Source: Candidatus Falkowiibacteriota bacterium (GTDB lineage: Bacteria; Patescibacteriota; Patescibacteriia; UBA11705; JACRDX01). Taken from it: a DNA stretch of 31,104 nucleotides. The notes beneath the pieces are model-generated. The model worked only from the letters and a program-made list of their open reading frames with translations, was not told the origin of the DNA and did no database searches. This document shows positions 15,672 to 23,192 of the stretch, one piece after another. Position 1 is the first letter of the stretch; each line of letters starts with the position of its first letter. The translations under genes were made by a program, and so were the position numbers. Location of the stretch: assembly GCA_016212745.1 (NCBI GenBank), contig JACRDX010000010.1:1-31104 (forward strand), given 5' to 3'.

Positions 15672-17051
15672 ATGCCTGATTTACGCATTTATCATCTCAA
15701 CGACCTTGAACCTGAAATCCGTGCCGTCACTTTTGCCAAATGCTCGCGCTCGCCGCTTGCTTTTGACGAAATCGCAAAAGAATTGACGCAGAAAAAAGCC
15801 AGCGAATTTCACGAAAAATGGGTTGTTGGCTATGGGCATTCATCTGTGGCAGAACACGCGGTTTTGTCATTGGCGCTTGAAAATGTTTCAATTCTCGCGA
15901 CAAAAATAATTGAGGACAATCGCCTTGCATCTTACACGGAAAAATCCTCGCGCTATCAAATTTTTGACCATGACAAACTTTACAAACCAAAAAAATTAAT
16001 GGAATCATTGCACCGCGAAACTTTTGAAAACGCGATTAACAAATTGATGTCAACGTATTTGCAAATCGCGCCCGCGATGAAAAATTTCATTGAAAAAAAA
16101 TATCCAACGCCAGAAGGCGTTGATTTACGGGCGCATCAAATTTGTTTAAAAGGAAAAATTTGCGACAACATCCGGTACCTTCTACCCGTCGCAACAACGA
16201 CAAACCTTGGAATGACAATCAACGCGCGCAATTTGGAACATGCCATCAGCAAACTGCTTTCGCACCCATTAGACGAAGCGCGCGACATCGGGGCTGAATT
16301 GAAAAAAATTGGCGCAACCGTTTGTCCGACTTTAATCAAATACGCTGACTACAACAAATATCTCGCAGAAACGCCAGTAATATTAGCCGTTGAAACTAAC
16401 AAAATATTTGGCAACGTGTCCGCCGAAGCGGCGGATGATGACGTTGCACTGGTTGAATATGACAAAAATGCGGTTGATAAAATTCTCACGGCGATTTTAT
16501 ACAGATTTTCAAATTATCCATACAAGCAAGCCGCGGAACGCGCGAAACTTTTGACAATGGAGCAGCGCGAGCAGCTTTTGGAACAGTTGCACAACAAAAT
16601 GGAAACGTTTGACTGGCCATTGCGCGAGTTTGAACATGTTTATTACACTTTTGATATTACAATGGATTATGGCACGTTCCGCGATATTCAGCGGCACAGA
16701 ATTTGCACACAAACAAATCAACTTTTAGCCGCGAACTTGGGATTTTCAACTCCACCGGAAATCATTGAGGCAGGTTTGCAAAAAGAATATTTGGAAGCAA
16801 TCATTATTGCCGAAGATGCGTGGCGAAAAATTGCTCCGGATTTTCCGGAAGAAGCGCAATATGTTTTACCGCTCGCCTGCCGAAAACGAACATTGATCAC
16901 CGCGAATTTGCGCGAAATGCACCACCTCATAAAATTGCGCTCTGGCAAATTAGGACATTTTTCTTATCGCCAAATCGCGCAAAAATGTTTCGAAAAAATC
17001 AAAGCTGTTCATCCTGAACTTGCGCAATATATTCGCATAACCAACAACTAA
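15672..17051 (+). CDS. thyX: Tandem-domain ThyX-like thymidylate synthase
   Basis: ThyX makes dTMP from dUMP with FAD and methylene-tetrahydrofolate. This 459-aa protein is about twice the usual 220-250 aa and holds two ThyX domains. The N-terminal domain (about 1-235) has GHSSVAEHA (55-63), LASYTEKSSRY (85-95) and NARNLEH, but the RHR of the ThyX motif is replaced by EDN. The C-terminal domain (about 265-459) has QRHR (340-343) but lacks the motif's serine (TQTNQ follows), and then NLREMHHLIKLR. The two halves thus carry complementary parts of the RHRxxS motif. The palindrome at 16420-16436 encodes SAEAAD in the interdomain linker. The gene is followed 4 bases later by tmk. Confidence 0.82.
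   Translation: MPDLRIYHLNDLEPEIRAVTFAKCSRSPLAFDEIAKELTQKKASEFHEKWVVGYGHSSVAEHAVLSLALENVSILATKIIEDNRLASYTEKSSRYQIFDHDKLYKPKKLMESLHRETFENAINKLMSTYLQIAPAMKNFIEKKYPTPEGVDLRAHQICLKGKICDNIRYLLPVATTTNLGMTINARNLEHAISKLLSHPLDEARDIGAELKKIGATVCPTLIKYADYNKYLAETPVILAVETNKIFGNVSAEAADDDVALVEYDKNAVDKILTAILYRFSNYPYKQAAERAKLLTMEQREQLLEQLHNKMETFDWPLREFEHVYYTFDITMDYGTFRDIQRHRICTQTNQLLAANLGFSTPPEIIEAGLQKEYLEAIIIAEDAWRKIAPDFPEEAQYVLPLACRKRTLITANLREMHHLIKLRSGKLGHFSYRQIAQKCFEKIKAVHPELAQYIRITNN
16420..16436. repeat. Palindrome in the ThyX linker
   Basis: TCCGCCGAAGCGGCGGA, a minimal version of the tRNA-region palindrome at 261-297 (same TCCGCC...GGCGGA ends and GAA). It is translated in frame between the two ThyX domains. 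Confidence 0.55.
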
Positions 17052-17055
17052 AAAT

Positions 17056-17694
17056 ATGTTGGGAAAATTTATTGTTTTTGAAGGCGGCGAAGGCAGTGGC
17101 AAAACAACGCAAATCAAATTGCTACAACAAAAGTTAGAAACCGCTGGTTTTTCCGTTTTAACAACACGTGAGCCAGGCGGAACTAATTGCCCAATTGCCG
17201 AAAAAATCAGACAACTATTAAAAGACCCGACAAACAAAGAAATGAAACCAGCCGCGGAATTTTTTCTTTTTTTAGCAAGCCGCAATCAACACGTTGAACA
17301 GATTGTAAAACCTGCTGTGTCTGCTGGACAAATTGTCATTTCTGATCGCTACTTTGGTTCCAGTTTTGCATACCAACATTTCGGTCGCGGACTTTTTGAC
17401 CTACAAACAATGAAGAACATCAACGCGCTAGCAATAAACGGCGCGGTTCCGGACTTAACAATTCTGCTAGACATTGAACCAACATCTGGATTAACGCGCG
17501 TTGAATCTGGCGCAAACAGAAATAATTTAAAAGACGACCGTTTTGACGCGGAACAACTGGAATTTCATGAAAAAGTGAGAAATGGATATTTAACTTTGGC
17601 AAAAACAGAACCAAACTGGCAAGTATTTGACGCAAACCAACCACCAGAAAAATTGCATGAACAAATTTGGGCGCAAGTCCAAAAAATGCTATAA
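17056..17694 (+). CDS. tmk: Thymidylate kinase
   Basis: Phosphorylates dTMP to dTDP. The P-loop is FEGGEGSGKTTQ (residues 8-19), the DR(Y/E)-type motif region is TTREPGG (about 35-41), and ISDRYFGSSFAYQ (about 95-107) binds the substrate. The LID region contains RFDAEQLEFHEKV. Length (212 aa) is normal. It completes the dCMP-to-dTDP route with the three genes before it. A strong promoter for gatB lies in its last codons. Confidence 0.95.
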   Translation: MLGKFIVFEGGEGSGKTTQIKLLQQKLETAGFSVLTTREPGGTNCPIAEKIRQLLKDPTNKEMKPAAEFFLFLASRNQHVEQIVKPAVSAGQIVISDRYFGSSFAYQHFGRGLFDLQTMKNINALAINGAVPDLTILLDIEPTSGLTRVESGANRNNLKDDRFDAEQLEFHEKVRNGYLTLAKTEPNWQVFDANQPPEKLHEQIWAQVQKML

Positions 17695-17695
17695 T
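17667..17695 (+). promoter_or_regulatory. gatB promoter, leaderless arrangement
   Basis: TTGGGC (17667-17672), 17-base spacer, extended -10 TGCTATAAT (TATAAT at 17690-17695), inside the end of tmk. The gatB ATG at 17702 is 6 bases after the -10, where transcription would start. Confidence 0.7.
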
Positions 17696-17701
17696 ATTGC
17701 T

Positions 17702-19264
17702 ATGAATTTAGAAACTATTATCGGGCTAGAATTCCATATTCAGCTTAAAACAAAAAGCAAGATGTTTTGTCGTTGCTTGATACACCAAAGCGCAAGCGCG
17801 ACGGCGATCGCAACCGAAGAGAACCACGAAGTGGCTAACAAAAACATTTGCCCCATTTGCATGGGGCATCCGGGAACTTTGCCGGTTTTGAATAGCGACG
17901 CAGTGAACAAAGCAATTGCCGTTGGTCTTGCGCTTAATTGTGAAATTGCCAACAAAACAAAATTTGACCGTAAAAATTATTTTTATCCAGATTTGCCAAA
18001 GGGCTATCAAATTTCCCAGTACGACCTGCCTATTGCCGAGCATGGCTGGTTTATTATTAACGCCAAGGCCGAAGACGGCCTTGCTGGCTCATTGACCGAC
18101 GAAAACGAAACAAAACGAATTGGAATTACTCGCGTGCACATGGAAGAAGATACCGCAAAAATTATTCATTCCAAAGATAAATCACTTTTAGACTTTAACC
18201 GCGCTAGCGTTCCTTTGATTGAAGTTGTGACGGAGCCAAGTTTTTCAACACCAAAAGAGACGAAAACTTTTAGCCAAGAACTGCAGCTTTTGATGCGACA
18301 TTTGGATATTTCTGATGCTGACATGGAAAAAGGGCAACTTCGTTGCGATGCAAACATTTCAGTTAGACCCGTTGGAGATAACAACTATTACACAAAAATT
18401 GAAATTAAAAATTTAAATTCTTTCAAATCCATTGAAAAGGCATTGGCATTTGAAGAAAAACGATTGACCGCGCTTTGGCATGACAATAAATATCCGGAAA
18501 CAAAAGAGACCCGCGGATGGGATGACAAAAAGCAGGAAACAATTTTGCAAAGGACAAAAGAAGATGTGGCTGACTACCGTTTTTTTCCAGAGCCTGACAT
18601 TCCCCCACTACAGATTAGCAAGGAACAGATTACCGATGTACAAAACAAAATGCACGAATTGCCGCAGGAAAAACGCGTCAGGTTTGTTGATGAGCTTGGA
18701 TTTAATTTTGAGCAAGCGAAAATTTTAACAAGCGAAAAACAAATTTCATTTTATATTGAAGAAATAATTTCAGAATTAGCCGAGTGGCTGACAAGTTTAG
18801 CCGGAGTTGCTGATGCTGACGAGTTGAACGTGGCAAAAAATAAACGCAAGCTGAATCAGCTGATTGCAAATTGGTTCATAAACAAGCTTGCGCCAAAATT
18901 AACAGAACAACAAATTAACGAACAAAATTTTATAATTTCAGCGGAAAATTTTGCAGAATTTATCGGTTTGGTTTTTACAAACAAAATAAACCGGCAAATC
19001 GCTGACAAAGTTTTTGAAATAATGTTGAGAAACGGACAAGACCCATCACAGATTCTTGAAGAAAATGATTTTAAGACCGCCAGCGCAAATGAATTGGACA
19101 GTATTATCAAACAGGTTTTGAAAAATAATCCAAAAGAAGTTGTCGCGTATAAACAAGGCAAAATTGCTTTGTTGCAATTTTTTGTTGGGCAAGCAATGAA
19201 AGAGACAAAAGGATCTGCCGATGCTAACGAATTACGCAAATTATTTGAAAATTTTCTGAAATAG
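17702..19264 (+). CDS. gatB: Asp/Glu-tRNA amidotransferase subunit B
   Basis: GatB is the kinase/amidotransferase subunit of GatCAB, which converts mischarged Glu-tRNAGln or Asp-tRNAAsn to the amide forms. Family blocks: GLEFHIQLKTKSKMFCRC (near residue 8), CPICMGHPGTLPVLN, DRKNYFYPDLPKGYQISQYD, HMEEDTAK, SVPLIEVVTEPSF and RCDANISVRP. The C-terminal YqeY-like tail (about 370-520) binds tRNA. At 520 aa it is somewhat longer than usual. gatA and gatC are not adjacent. I start at MNLETIIG, directly after the promoter; the longer frame lies inside tmk. The end overlaps convergent miaA by 24 bases. Confidence 0.95.
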   Translation: MNLETIIGLEFHIQLKTKSKMFCRCLIHQSASATAIATEENHEVANKNICPICMGHPGTLPVLNSDAVNKAIAVGLALNCEIANKTKFDRKNYFYPDLPKGYQISQYDLPIAEHGWFIINAKAEDGLAGSLTDENETKRIGITRVHMEEDTAKIIHSKDKSLLDFNRASVPLIEVVTEPSFSTPKETKTFSQELQLLMRHLDISDADMEKGQLRCDANISVRPVGDNNYYTKIEIKNLNSFKSIEKALAFEEKRLTALWHDNKYPETKETRGWDDKKQETILQRTKEDVADYRFFPEPDIPPLQISKEQITDVQNKMHELPQEKRVRFVDELGFNFEQAKILTSEKQISFYIEEIISELAEWLTSLAGVADADELNVAKNKRKLNQLIANWFINKLAPKLTEQQINEQNFIISAENFAEFIGLVFTNKINRQIADKVFEIMLRNGQDPSQILEENDFKTASANELDSIIKQVLKNNPKEVVAYKQGKIALLQFFVGQAMKETKGSADANELRKLFENFLK

Positions 19265-20071
19265 CCCCGCTAAAAAACTACAAGCTATCTCCTCTGCTTC
19301 CTCAAAATTTTTCACCCACTTTATATTAGAATCGCGTTTGAACCACGTCATCTGCCGTTTGGCATAATGCCGCGTGTCGCGTTTTATTAAATCAATGGCC
19401 TGTTCCAAAGTAATTTCCCCGCGCAAAAACATTCCGATTTGTTTATATCCGATTCCTGATATTGATGTTAAATCCCAACTAAACCCTTGCTGGTTTAATT
19501 TTTTTACTTCATCTAATAAACCGTCTGCCATCATTTTATCAACCCGGCTGTCTATTTTTTTATACAAAGCTTCTCGCGGAATATTGATTCCAATCTGCAA
19601 AAAATCAAACAATGGCTTGCCCCCCAGGGGATTGCCAGTCATACAATCTTCCCGCGTCCGCAAAGCGTGGCGCGGATTTTTGTCGTCTCTTTTTACATTG
19701 GCAAAAGAAAAATTATTAACCAAAGCTGAAATATACAAACCTGTGCCGCCAACAATAATCGGCAGCTTGTCGGGATTAGAGTTGATTATTTCAATCACTT
19801 GATTTTTCCAATCAACAACCGTGAACTCTTGGTCCGGCTCAAGCTGGTCAACCAAATATAGCGGCACACCCTCAACCAAATACCGTTCCTCGCCATCAAC
19901 AACCTGCCACGCGCCAATATCTTTATTCGTTCCAATATCCATTCCTTTGTAAATCTGACGCGAATCAGCTGAAATCAAAAAACCATTGCATTTTTTCGCC
20001 AATTTCAAAGCAACATCAGATTTTCCTGACCCAGTTGGTCCGAGTATAATTATCACCTTTCTTTTTGGCAT
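19241..20071 (-). CDS. miaA: tRNA dimethylallyltransferase
   Basis: MiaA adds a dimethylallyl group to N6 of A37 in tRNAs reading UNN codons. The P-loop is GPTGSGKS (11-18), followed by SADSRQIYKGMDIGTNK (34-50), GGTGLYISALVN and, near the C-terminus, GIGYKQIGMFLRG and RHYAKRQMTWFKRD. At 276 aa it is shorter than the usual about 300; the inserted helical domain after GGTGLY is reduced to the region around NPRHALRTRE. The next minus-strand gene upstream is miaB, which acts on the product of MiaA, and an RNA-like element lies between them. Confidence 0.93.
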   Translation of the reverse strand: MPKRKVIIILGPTGSGKSDVALKLAKKCNGFLISADSRQIYKGMDIGTNKDIGAWQVVDGEERYLVEGVPLYLVDQLEPDQEFTVVDWKNQVIEIINSNPDKLPIIVGGTGLYISALVNNFSFANVKRDDKNPRHALRTREDCMTGNPLGGKPLFDFLQIGINIPREALYKKIDSRVDKMMADGLLDEVKKLNQQGFSWDLTSISGIGYKQIGMFLRGEITLEQAIDLIKRDTRHYAKRQMTWFKRDSNIKWVKNFEEAEEIACSFLAGLFQKIFK

Positions 20072-20078
20072 ATTTTAT

Positions 20079-20107
20079 TTGCAAAAATTAAATTATTTTG
20101 TTATCAT
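20079..20107 (+). promoter_or_regulatory. Possible plus-strand promoter of the miaA-miaB RNA
   Basis: TTGCAA (20079-20084), 17-base spacer, TATCAT (20102-20107), predicted start near 20114. On the opposite strand TATGAT (20103-20108) could serve as a -10 for miaA. Confidence 0.45.
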
Positions 20108-20113
20108 AGAATC

Positions 20114-20317
20114 ATCCTCCTTCGGATTGTCGTCGCGGAATAAAGAGCGCATCAAAAGTCTATCTTGAAGCACCTGTTATCCCAACGGCGCTTAGATTCC
20201 TGCTTCCTGCCTGCCATACATAGCAGGTCTTGTCACCGCCACCAAGAGTAATCGCTCTTTATTCCGCGCGACAAATTTCCGCTGCTTAGGACGCACACGT
20301 CTTAAGCTATTTTTTTT
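20114..20317 (+). ncRNA. Unidentified structured RNA between miaA and miaB
   Basis: About 204 nt without a coding frame. A 20-bp closing stem joins 20129-20149 (GTCG, bulged T, CGCGGAATAAAGAGCG) to 20253-20272. Inside are possible helices TCTTG/CAAGA, GGCG/CGCC and CCTGC/GCAGG. An upstream promoter and a terminator with eight T favour the plus strand. On the minus strand the loop contains AGGAAGCAGG, similar to the GGAAGCAG of bacterial SRP RNA, but the expected GGAA tetraloop is missing. I cannot assign it to 6S, SRP, tmRNA or RNase P. A palindromic repeat element is the other possibility. Confidence 0.5.
20284..20317 (+). terminator. Terminator of the miaA-miaB RNA
   Basis: GCTTAGGACG (20284-20293), loop CACA, CGTCTTAAGC (20298-20307), then TATTTTTTTT. 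It overlaps the last codons of miaB on the other strand. Confidence 0.7.
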
Positions 20318-21594
20318 CCACAAAGTCCCCAGGCAAGCGCTTTTGTTATGTTGACAACAACTTCCTTGCCCAACAAATCAACACCAACATCCGCGGCAAA
20401 TCGCACCTTTTTCTTTTCCCTGCTCTCCCCTTCCCAACAATCCTCTGTTTTTTTCATTACCAATACTTCAACATTTTTTCCAACAAAACTTTCATTGCGC
20501 GCCTGAACAAATTTTTTGAACAGTTCGTGCAATTTATTCCAGCGCCGCGACTTTTCCTCCTTTGAAACATCGTCGTTTAACAGCGCAGCAGCGGAATTTG
20601 GCCGCGGAGAATATTTTGAAATATAAGCATTATCAAAACCAACTTCTTCAAAAAATTTATAAGTATTTTCAAATTGCTCTTCCGTTTCTCCGGGAAAACC
20701 AACAATTACATCTGTGCCAATATGAATGCTTGGCCGAGATGCTCGTATTTTTTCAATCAACTTTAAATAATCTTCCACCGTATATTTTCTATTCATTTTT
20801 TCCAATATTTCATTGTCACCGGCCTGCAATGGCAAATGCAAATAATTCATCATTTTCGGCAAAGCCAACAATTCAATCACTTCGTCGTGCAAATCTTTTG
20901 GATGCGACGAAGAAAACTCCAAACGCGTGATTCCATCAATTTTATTTACTTCCCACAATAATTTGGCAAAGTCATGCGTGCATTTGTTATCACTTGAACA
21001 AAAAATTTGTTCAGGCGCGCAATATGAATTAACATTTTGACCAAGCAAGATTACGTGCTTTTTGCCTTGACCAACCAATGTTTCAATTTCTGCCAAAATT
21101 TCTTTTGCCAACCGACTTTTTTCGCGACCGCGAACATACGGCACCGCACAATACGCGCAAAAATTATTGCAACCAGTCATAATCGGCGCTAACGCGACAT
21201 ACGGCGCACTGCTTGTTGGCGCGCCGCTTAGCGGTTGGATATTAAAATAATCAACATAGTCCAAATCACAACCTAAAAACTTTGAAAAGTTATCCAGCTC
21301 ATTAATATTGAAAATAAAATCAAAACGCCCTTGAAACGCTTTCATATCATTTGGCAAAACGCATCCGGTTAAAACGATTTTCAATAGCCGCTTCTTTTTC
21401 CACTTATTCCAAAGCTTTAATTTGCCCCAAATTCTATCAATGGCCGTTTGCCGCACTGAACAAGCATTAACAACAATCAAATCAGCGTCTTTTTCATCGC
21501 CGGCGCTCCAATTTACGTGCTCAAAAACCGCGGCAATACGTTCGCTGTCGCTCTTATTCATCTGACAACCCAATGTAAAAATAAAATACCGCAT
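20302..21594 (-). CDS. miaB: tRNA-2-methylthio-N6-dimethylallyladenosine synthase
   Basis: MiaB is a radical SAM enzyme that methylthiolates i6A37 in tRNA. Three cysteines for the auxiliary cluster lie in the N-terminal UPF0004 domain (C10, C45, C78). The radical SAM motif is CNNFCAYC (C142, C146, C149). FSSSHPKDL, LHLPLQAGDNEILEKMNR and GTDVIVGFPGETEEQF follow, and a TRAM domain ends the protein. Length 430 aa is normal. I start at MRYFIF (21594), the family N-terminus; the promoter there would give a leaderless mRNA. It pairs functionally with miaA. Confidence 0.95.
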   Translation of the reverse strand: MRYFIFTLGCQMNKSDSERIAAVFEHVNWSAGDEKDADLIVVNACSVRQTAIDRIWGKLKLWNKWKKKRLLKIVLTGCVLPNDMKAFQGRFDFIFNINELDNFSKFLGCDLDYVDYFNIQPLSGAPTSSAPYVALAPIMTGCNNFCAYCAVPYVRGREKSRLAKEILAEIETLVGQGKKHVILLGQNVNSYCAPEQIFCSSDNKCTHDFAKLLWEVNKIDGITRLEFSSSHPKDLHDEVIELLALPKMMNYLHLPLQAGDNEILEKMNRKYTVEDYLKLIEKIRASRPSIHIGTDVIVGFPGETEEQFENTYKFFEEVGFDNAYISKYSPRPNSAAALLNDDVSKEEKSRRWNKLHELFKKFVQARNESFVGKNVEVLVMKKTEDCWEGESREKKKVRFAADVGVDLLGKEVVVNITKALAWGLCGKKIA

Positions 21595-21602
21595 AATGCG
21601 CA

Positions 21603-21631
21603 AGAATATCACAAAAATAGCATTTTTACAA
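21603..21631 (-). promoter_or_regulatory. miaB promoter, leaderless arrangement
   Basis: On the minus strand TTGTAA (21626-21631), 17-base spacer, TATTCT (21603-21608); the ATG at 21594 is 8 bases beyond the -10. Confidence 0.6.
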
Positions 21632-21635
21632 TCCT

Positions 21636-21663
21636 TTGATAATCCAATTTTTTATGCTACACT
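21636..21663 (+). promoter_or_regulatory. Divergent promoter opposite miaB
   Basis: TTGATA (21636-21641), 16-base spacer, TACACT (21658-21663). The two -35 boxes of this divergent pair are 4 bases apart. Confidence 0.5.
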
Positions 21664-21664
21664 T

Positions 21665-22090
21665 ATGAACAATAAACATTTCGCAAAAACTATGTCGACC
21701 ATATTTTTCCACAACTTTGTGCAATCAATCAAAACCAGCGCCGCAAGAAAAAATAAGACCATTCTTGTTATCAACATTCTATCGCTTGTCTTTAACTTAG
21801 CAAGCTGGCTGTTTTTATATTTCAAATTTAAGCAAATTTTAGCGGACAAAAGTAGCGACATTGTGCCATTGCATTACAACATTTACCTTGGCATTGATTT
21901 GCAAGACAAATGGTGGAAAGCGTTTATCATGCCATTTTGGGGCACGATTTTTTTTATATTCAACTATCTGCTCGCATTGTCGCTGTTTCATAAAAAATCA
22001 TTAGTCAGTTATTTTTTGAGCGCAGTGAATTTATTTTTGCAGCTTACAATTCTGGCTGCGTGCATATTTACTTTGCTTCTAAATATCTAA
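21665..22090 (+). CDS. Small membrane protein, three predicted helices
   Basis: Family not recognised with confidence. About 140 aa with three hydrophobic segments (VINILSLVFNLASWLFLYF; AFIMPFWGTIFFIFNYLLALSLF; LFLQLTILAACIFTLLLNI) and a conserved-looking outer loop SSDIVPLHYNIYLGIDLQDKWW. The VPLHYN pattern recalls DUF1648-type proteins, but that is tentative. The ATG at 21665 is only one base after the predicted -10, so the next ATG at 21692 may be the true start. It is 7 bases upstream of mraY and probably in its operon. Confidence 0.7.
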   Translation: MNNKHFAKTMSTIFFHNFVQSIKTSAARKNKTILVINILSLVFNLASWLFLYFKFKQILADKSSDIVPLHYNIYLGIDLQDKWWKAFIMPFWGTIFFIFNYLLALSLFHKKSLVSYFLSAVNLFLQLTILAACIFTLLLNI

Positions 22091-22097
22091 AATATAT

Positions 22098-23150
22098 ATG
22101 GAGACCGCGCTTGTTTTTAAAATTGGAATACTCACAATCTGCTCATTTGGCTTAGCGCTTGCGCTCACTCCGCTTTTGCTGTATTTTTTACGAAAATACA
22201 AACTTGGCAAACAAATCCGCGACGCGAAATCAGCGCCGATTTTTGCCGGACTACACGCCAACAAAGTCGGCACGCCAACAATGGGCGGAATAATTATATG
22301 GCTAGCAGTCTCACTTTTGGCGCTTGGGATTTTTGCATTAGACATGCTAACGCCAGAGGTAAACATATTTACCAGATTAAACTTTTTAACTCGCAGCCAA
22401 ACGCTTTTGCCGTTTGGCGCGCTGCTTTTCGCAGCAGCCATTGGTTTTTTTGACGACTTACTCGGAATCAAAAAACTTGGCCCAAAGGGCGGCGGCTTGG
22501 ACATGAAAATCAAAATCTTATCATATTCGCTTATCGCGATAATTTGCGCAACTTGGTTTTATTTTAAACTGGATTGGGACACTGTGCATGTTCCATTTGT
22601 CGGAAATTTTGCCATTGGCTGGTGGTTTTTGCCACTTGCGTTTTTAGTAATTGTTGCAACAGCATTTTCAGTTAACGAAACGGACGGATTGGACGGACTG
22701 GTTGGCGGAAGTTTGATTTGCGCGTACGCGGCAGTCGGCGCAATCGCGTTTACTCAAGGCAAATTTGATTTGGCAGCTTTTTGCGGCGCAATAATCGGCG
22801 CTTTGGTTGCTTTTTTGTGGTTCAACATTTTTCCCGCAAAATTTTTCATGGGTGACACTGGCGCAATGAGCTTGGGAATTGTGTTAGCGCTCATCGCGCT
22901 TTACACAAACACAATTCTGCTTTTGCCAATAATCGGATTTATCTTTATTATTGAAGCAATTAGCGTCTTGATTCAAATTTTGTCAAAAAAAATCCGCAAG
23001 AAAAAAATCTTTTTATCCACACCGATCCACCACCATTTTCAGGCAATTGGCTGGCTAGAACCGAAAATTGTGATGCGCTTTTGGCTGATATCTGGAATCG
23101 CGGCTGTCATTGGCGTGATTATTTTCTTGGTTGACAAAGGATGGTATTAG
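22098..23150 (+). CDS. mraY: Phospho-MurNAc-pentapeptide translocase
   Basis: MraY joins UDP-MurNAc-pentapeptide to undecaprenyl phosphate, making lipid I in the membrane. About ten hydrophobic helices are present. Signatures are KVGTPTMGG (about 55-63), FFDDLLGIKK with the catalytic Asp pair, NETDGLDGL (family NLTDGLDGL), FPAKFFMGDTGAMSLG and the cytoplasmic TPIHHHFQAIGW. Length 350 aa is typical. It begins an mraY-murD-ftsW run in the usual dcw order, but murG does not follow. Confidence 0.96.
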   Translation: METALVFKIGILTICSFGLALALTPLLLYFLRKYKLGKQIRDAKSAPIFAGLHANKVGTPTMGGIIIWLAVSLLALGIFALDMLTPEVNIFTRLNFLTRSQTLLPFGALLFAAAIGFFDDLLGIKKLGPKGGGLDMKIKILSYSLIAIICATWFYFKLDWDTVHVPFVGNFAIGWWFLPLAFLVIVATAFSVNETDGLDGLVGGSLICAYAAVGAIAFTQGKFDLAAFCGAIIGALVAFLWFNIFPAKFFMGDTGAMSLGIVLALIALYTNTILLLPIIGFIFIIEAISVLIQILSKKIRKKKIFLSTPIHHHFQAIGWLEPKIVMRFWLISGIAAVIGVIIFLVDKGWY

Positions 23151-23192
23151 TAAAAAATTTCCAATTTTCAATTTTTAATTTTCAATTTTGGC

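Noticed and set aside
18062..18087. AAGGCC/GGCCTT inverted repeat in gatB as another inserted palindrome
   Set aside because: The arms are short and the encoded residues do not clearly form an extra loop relative to the family; it could arise from ordinary codons.
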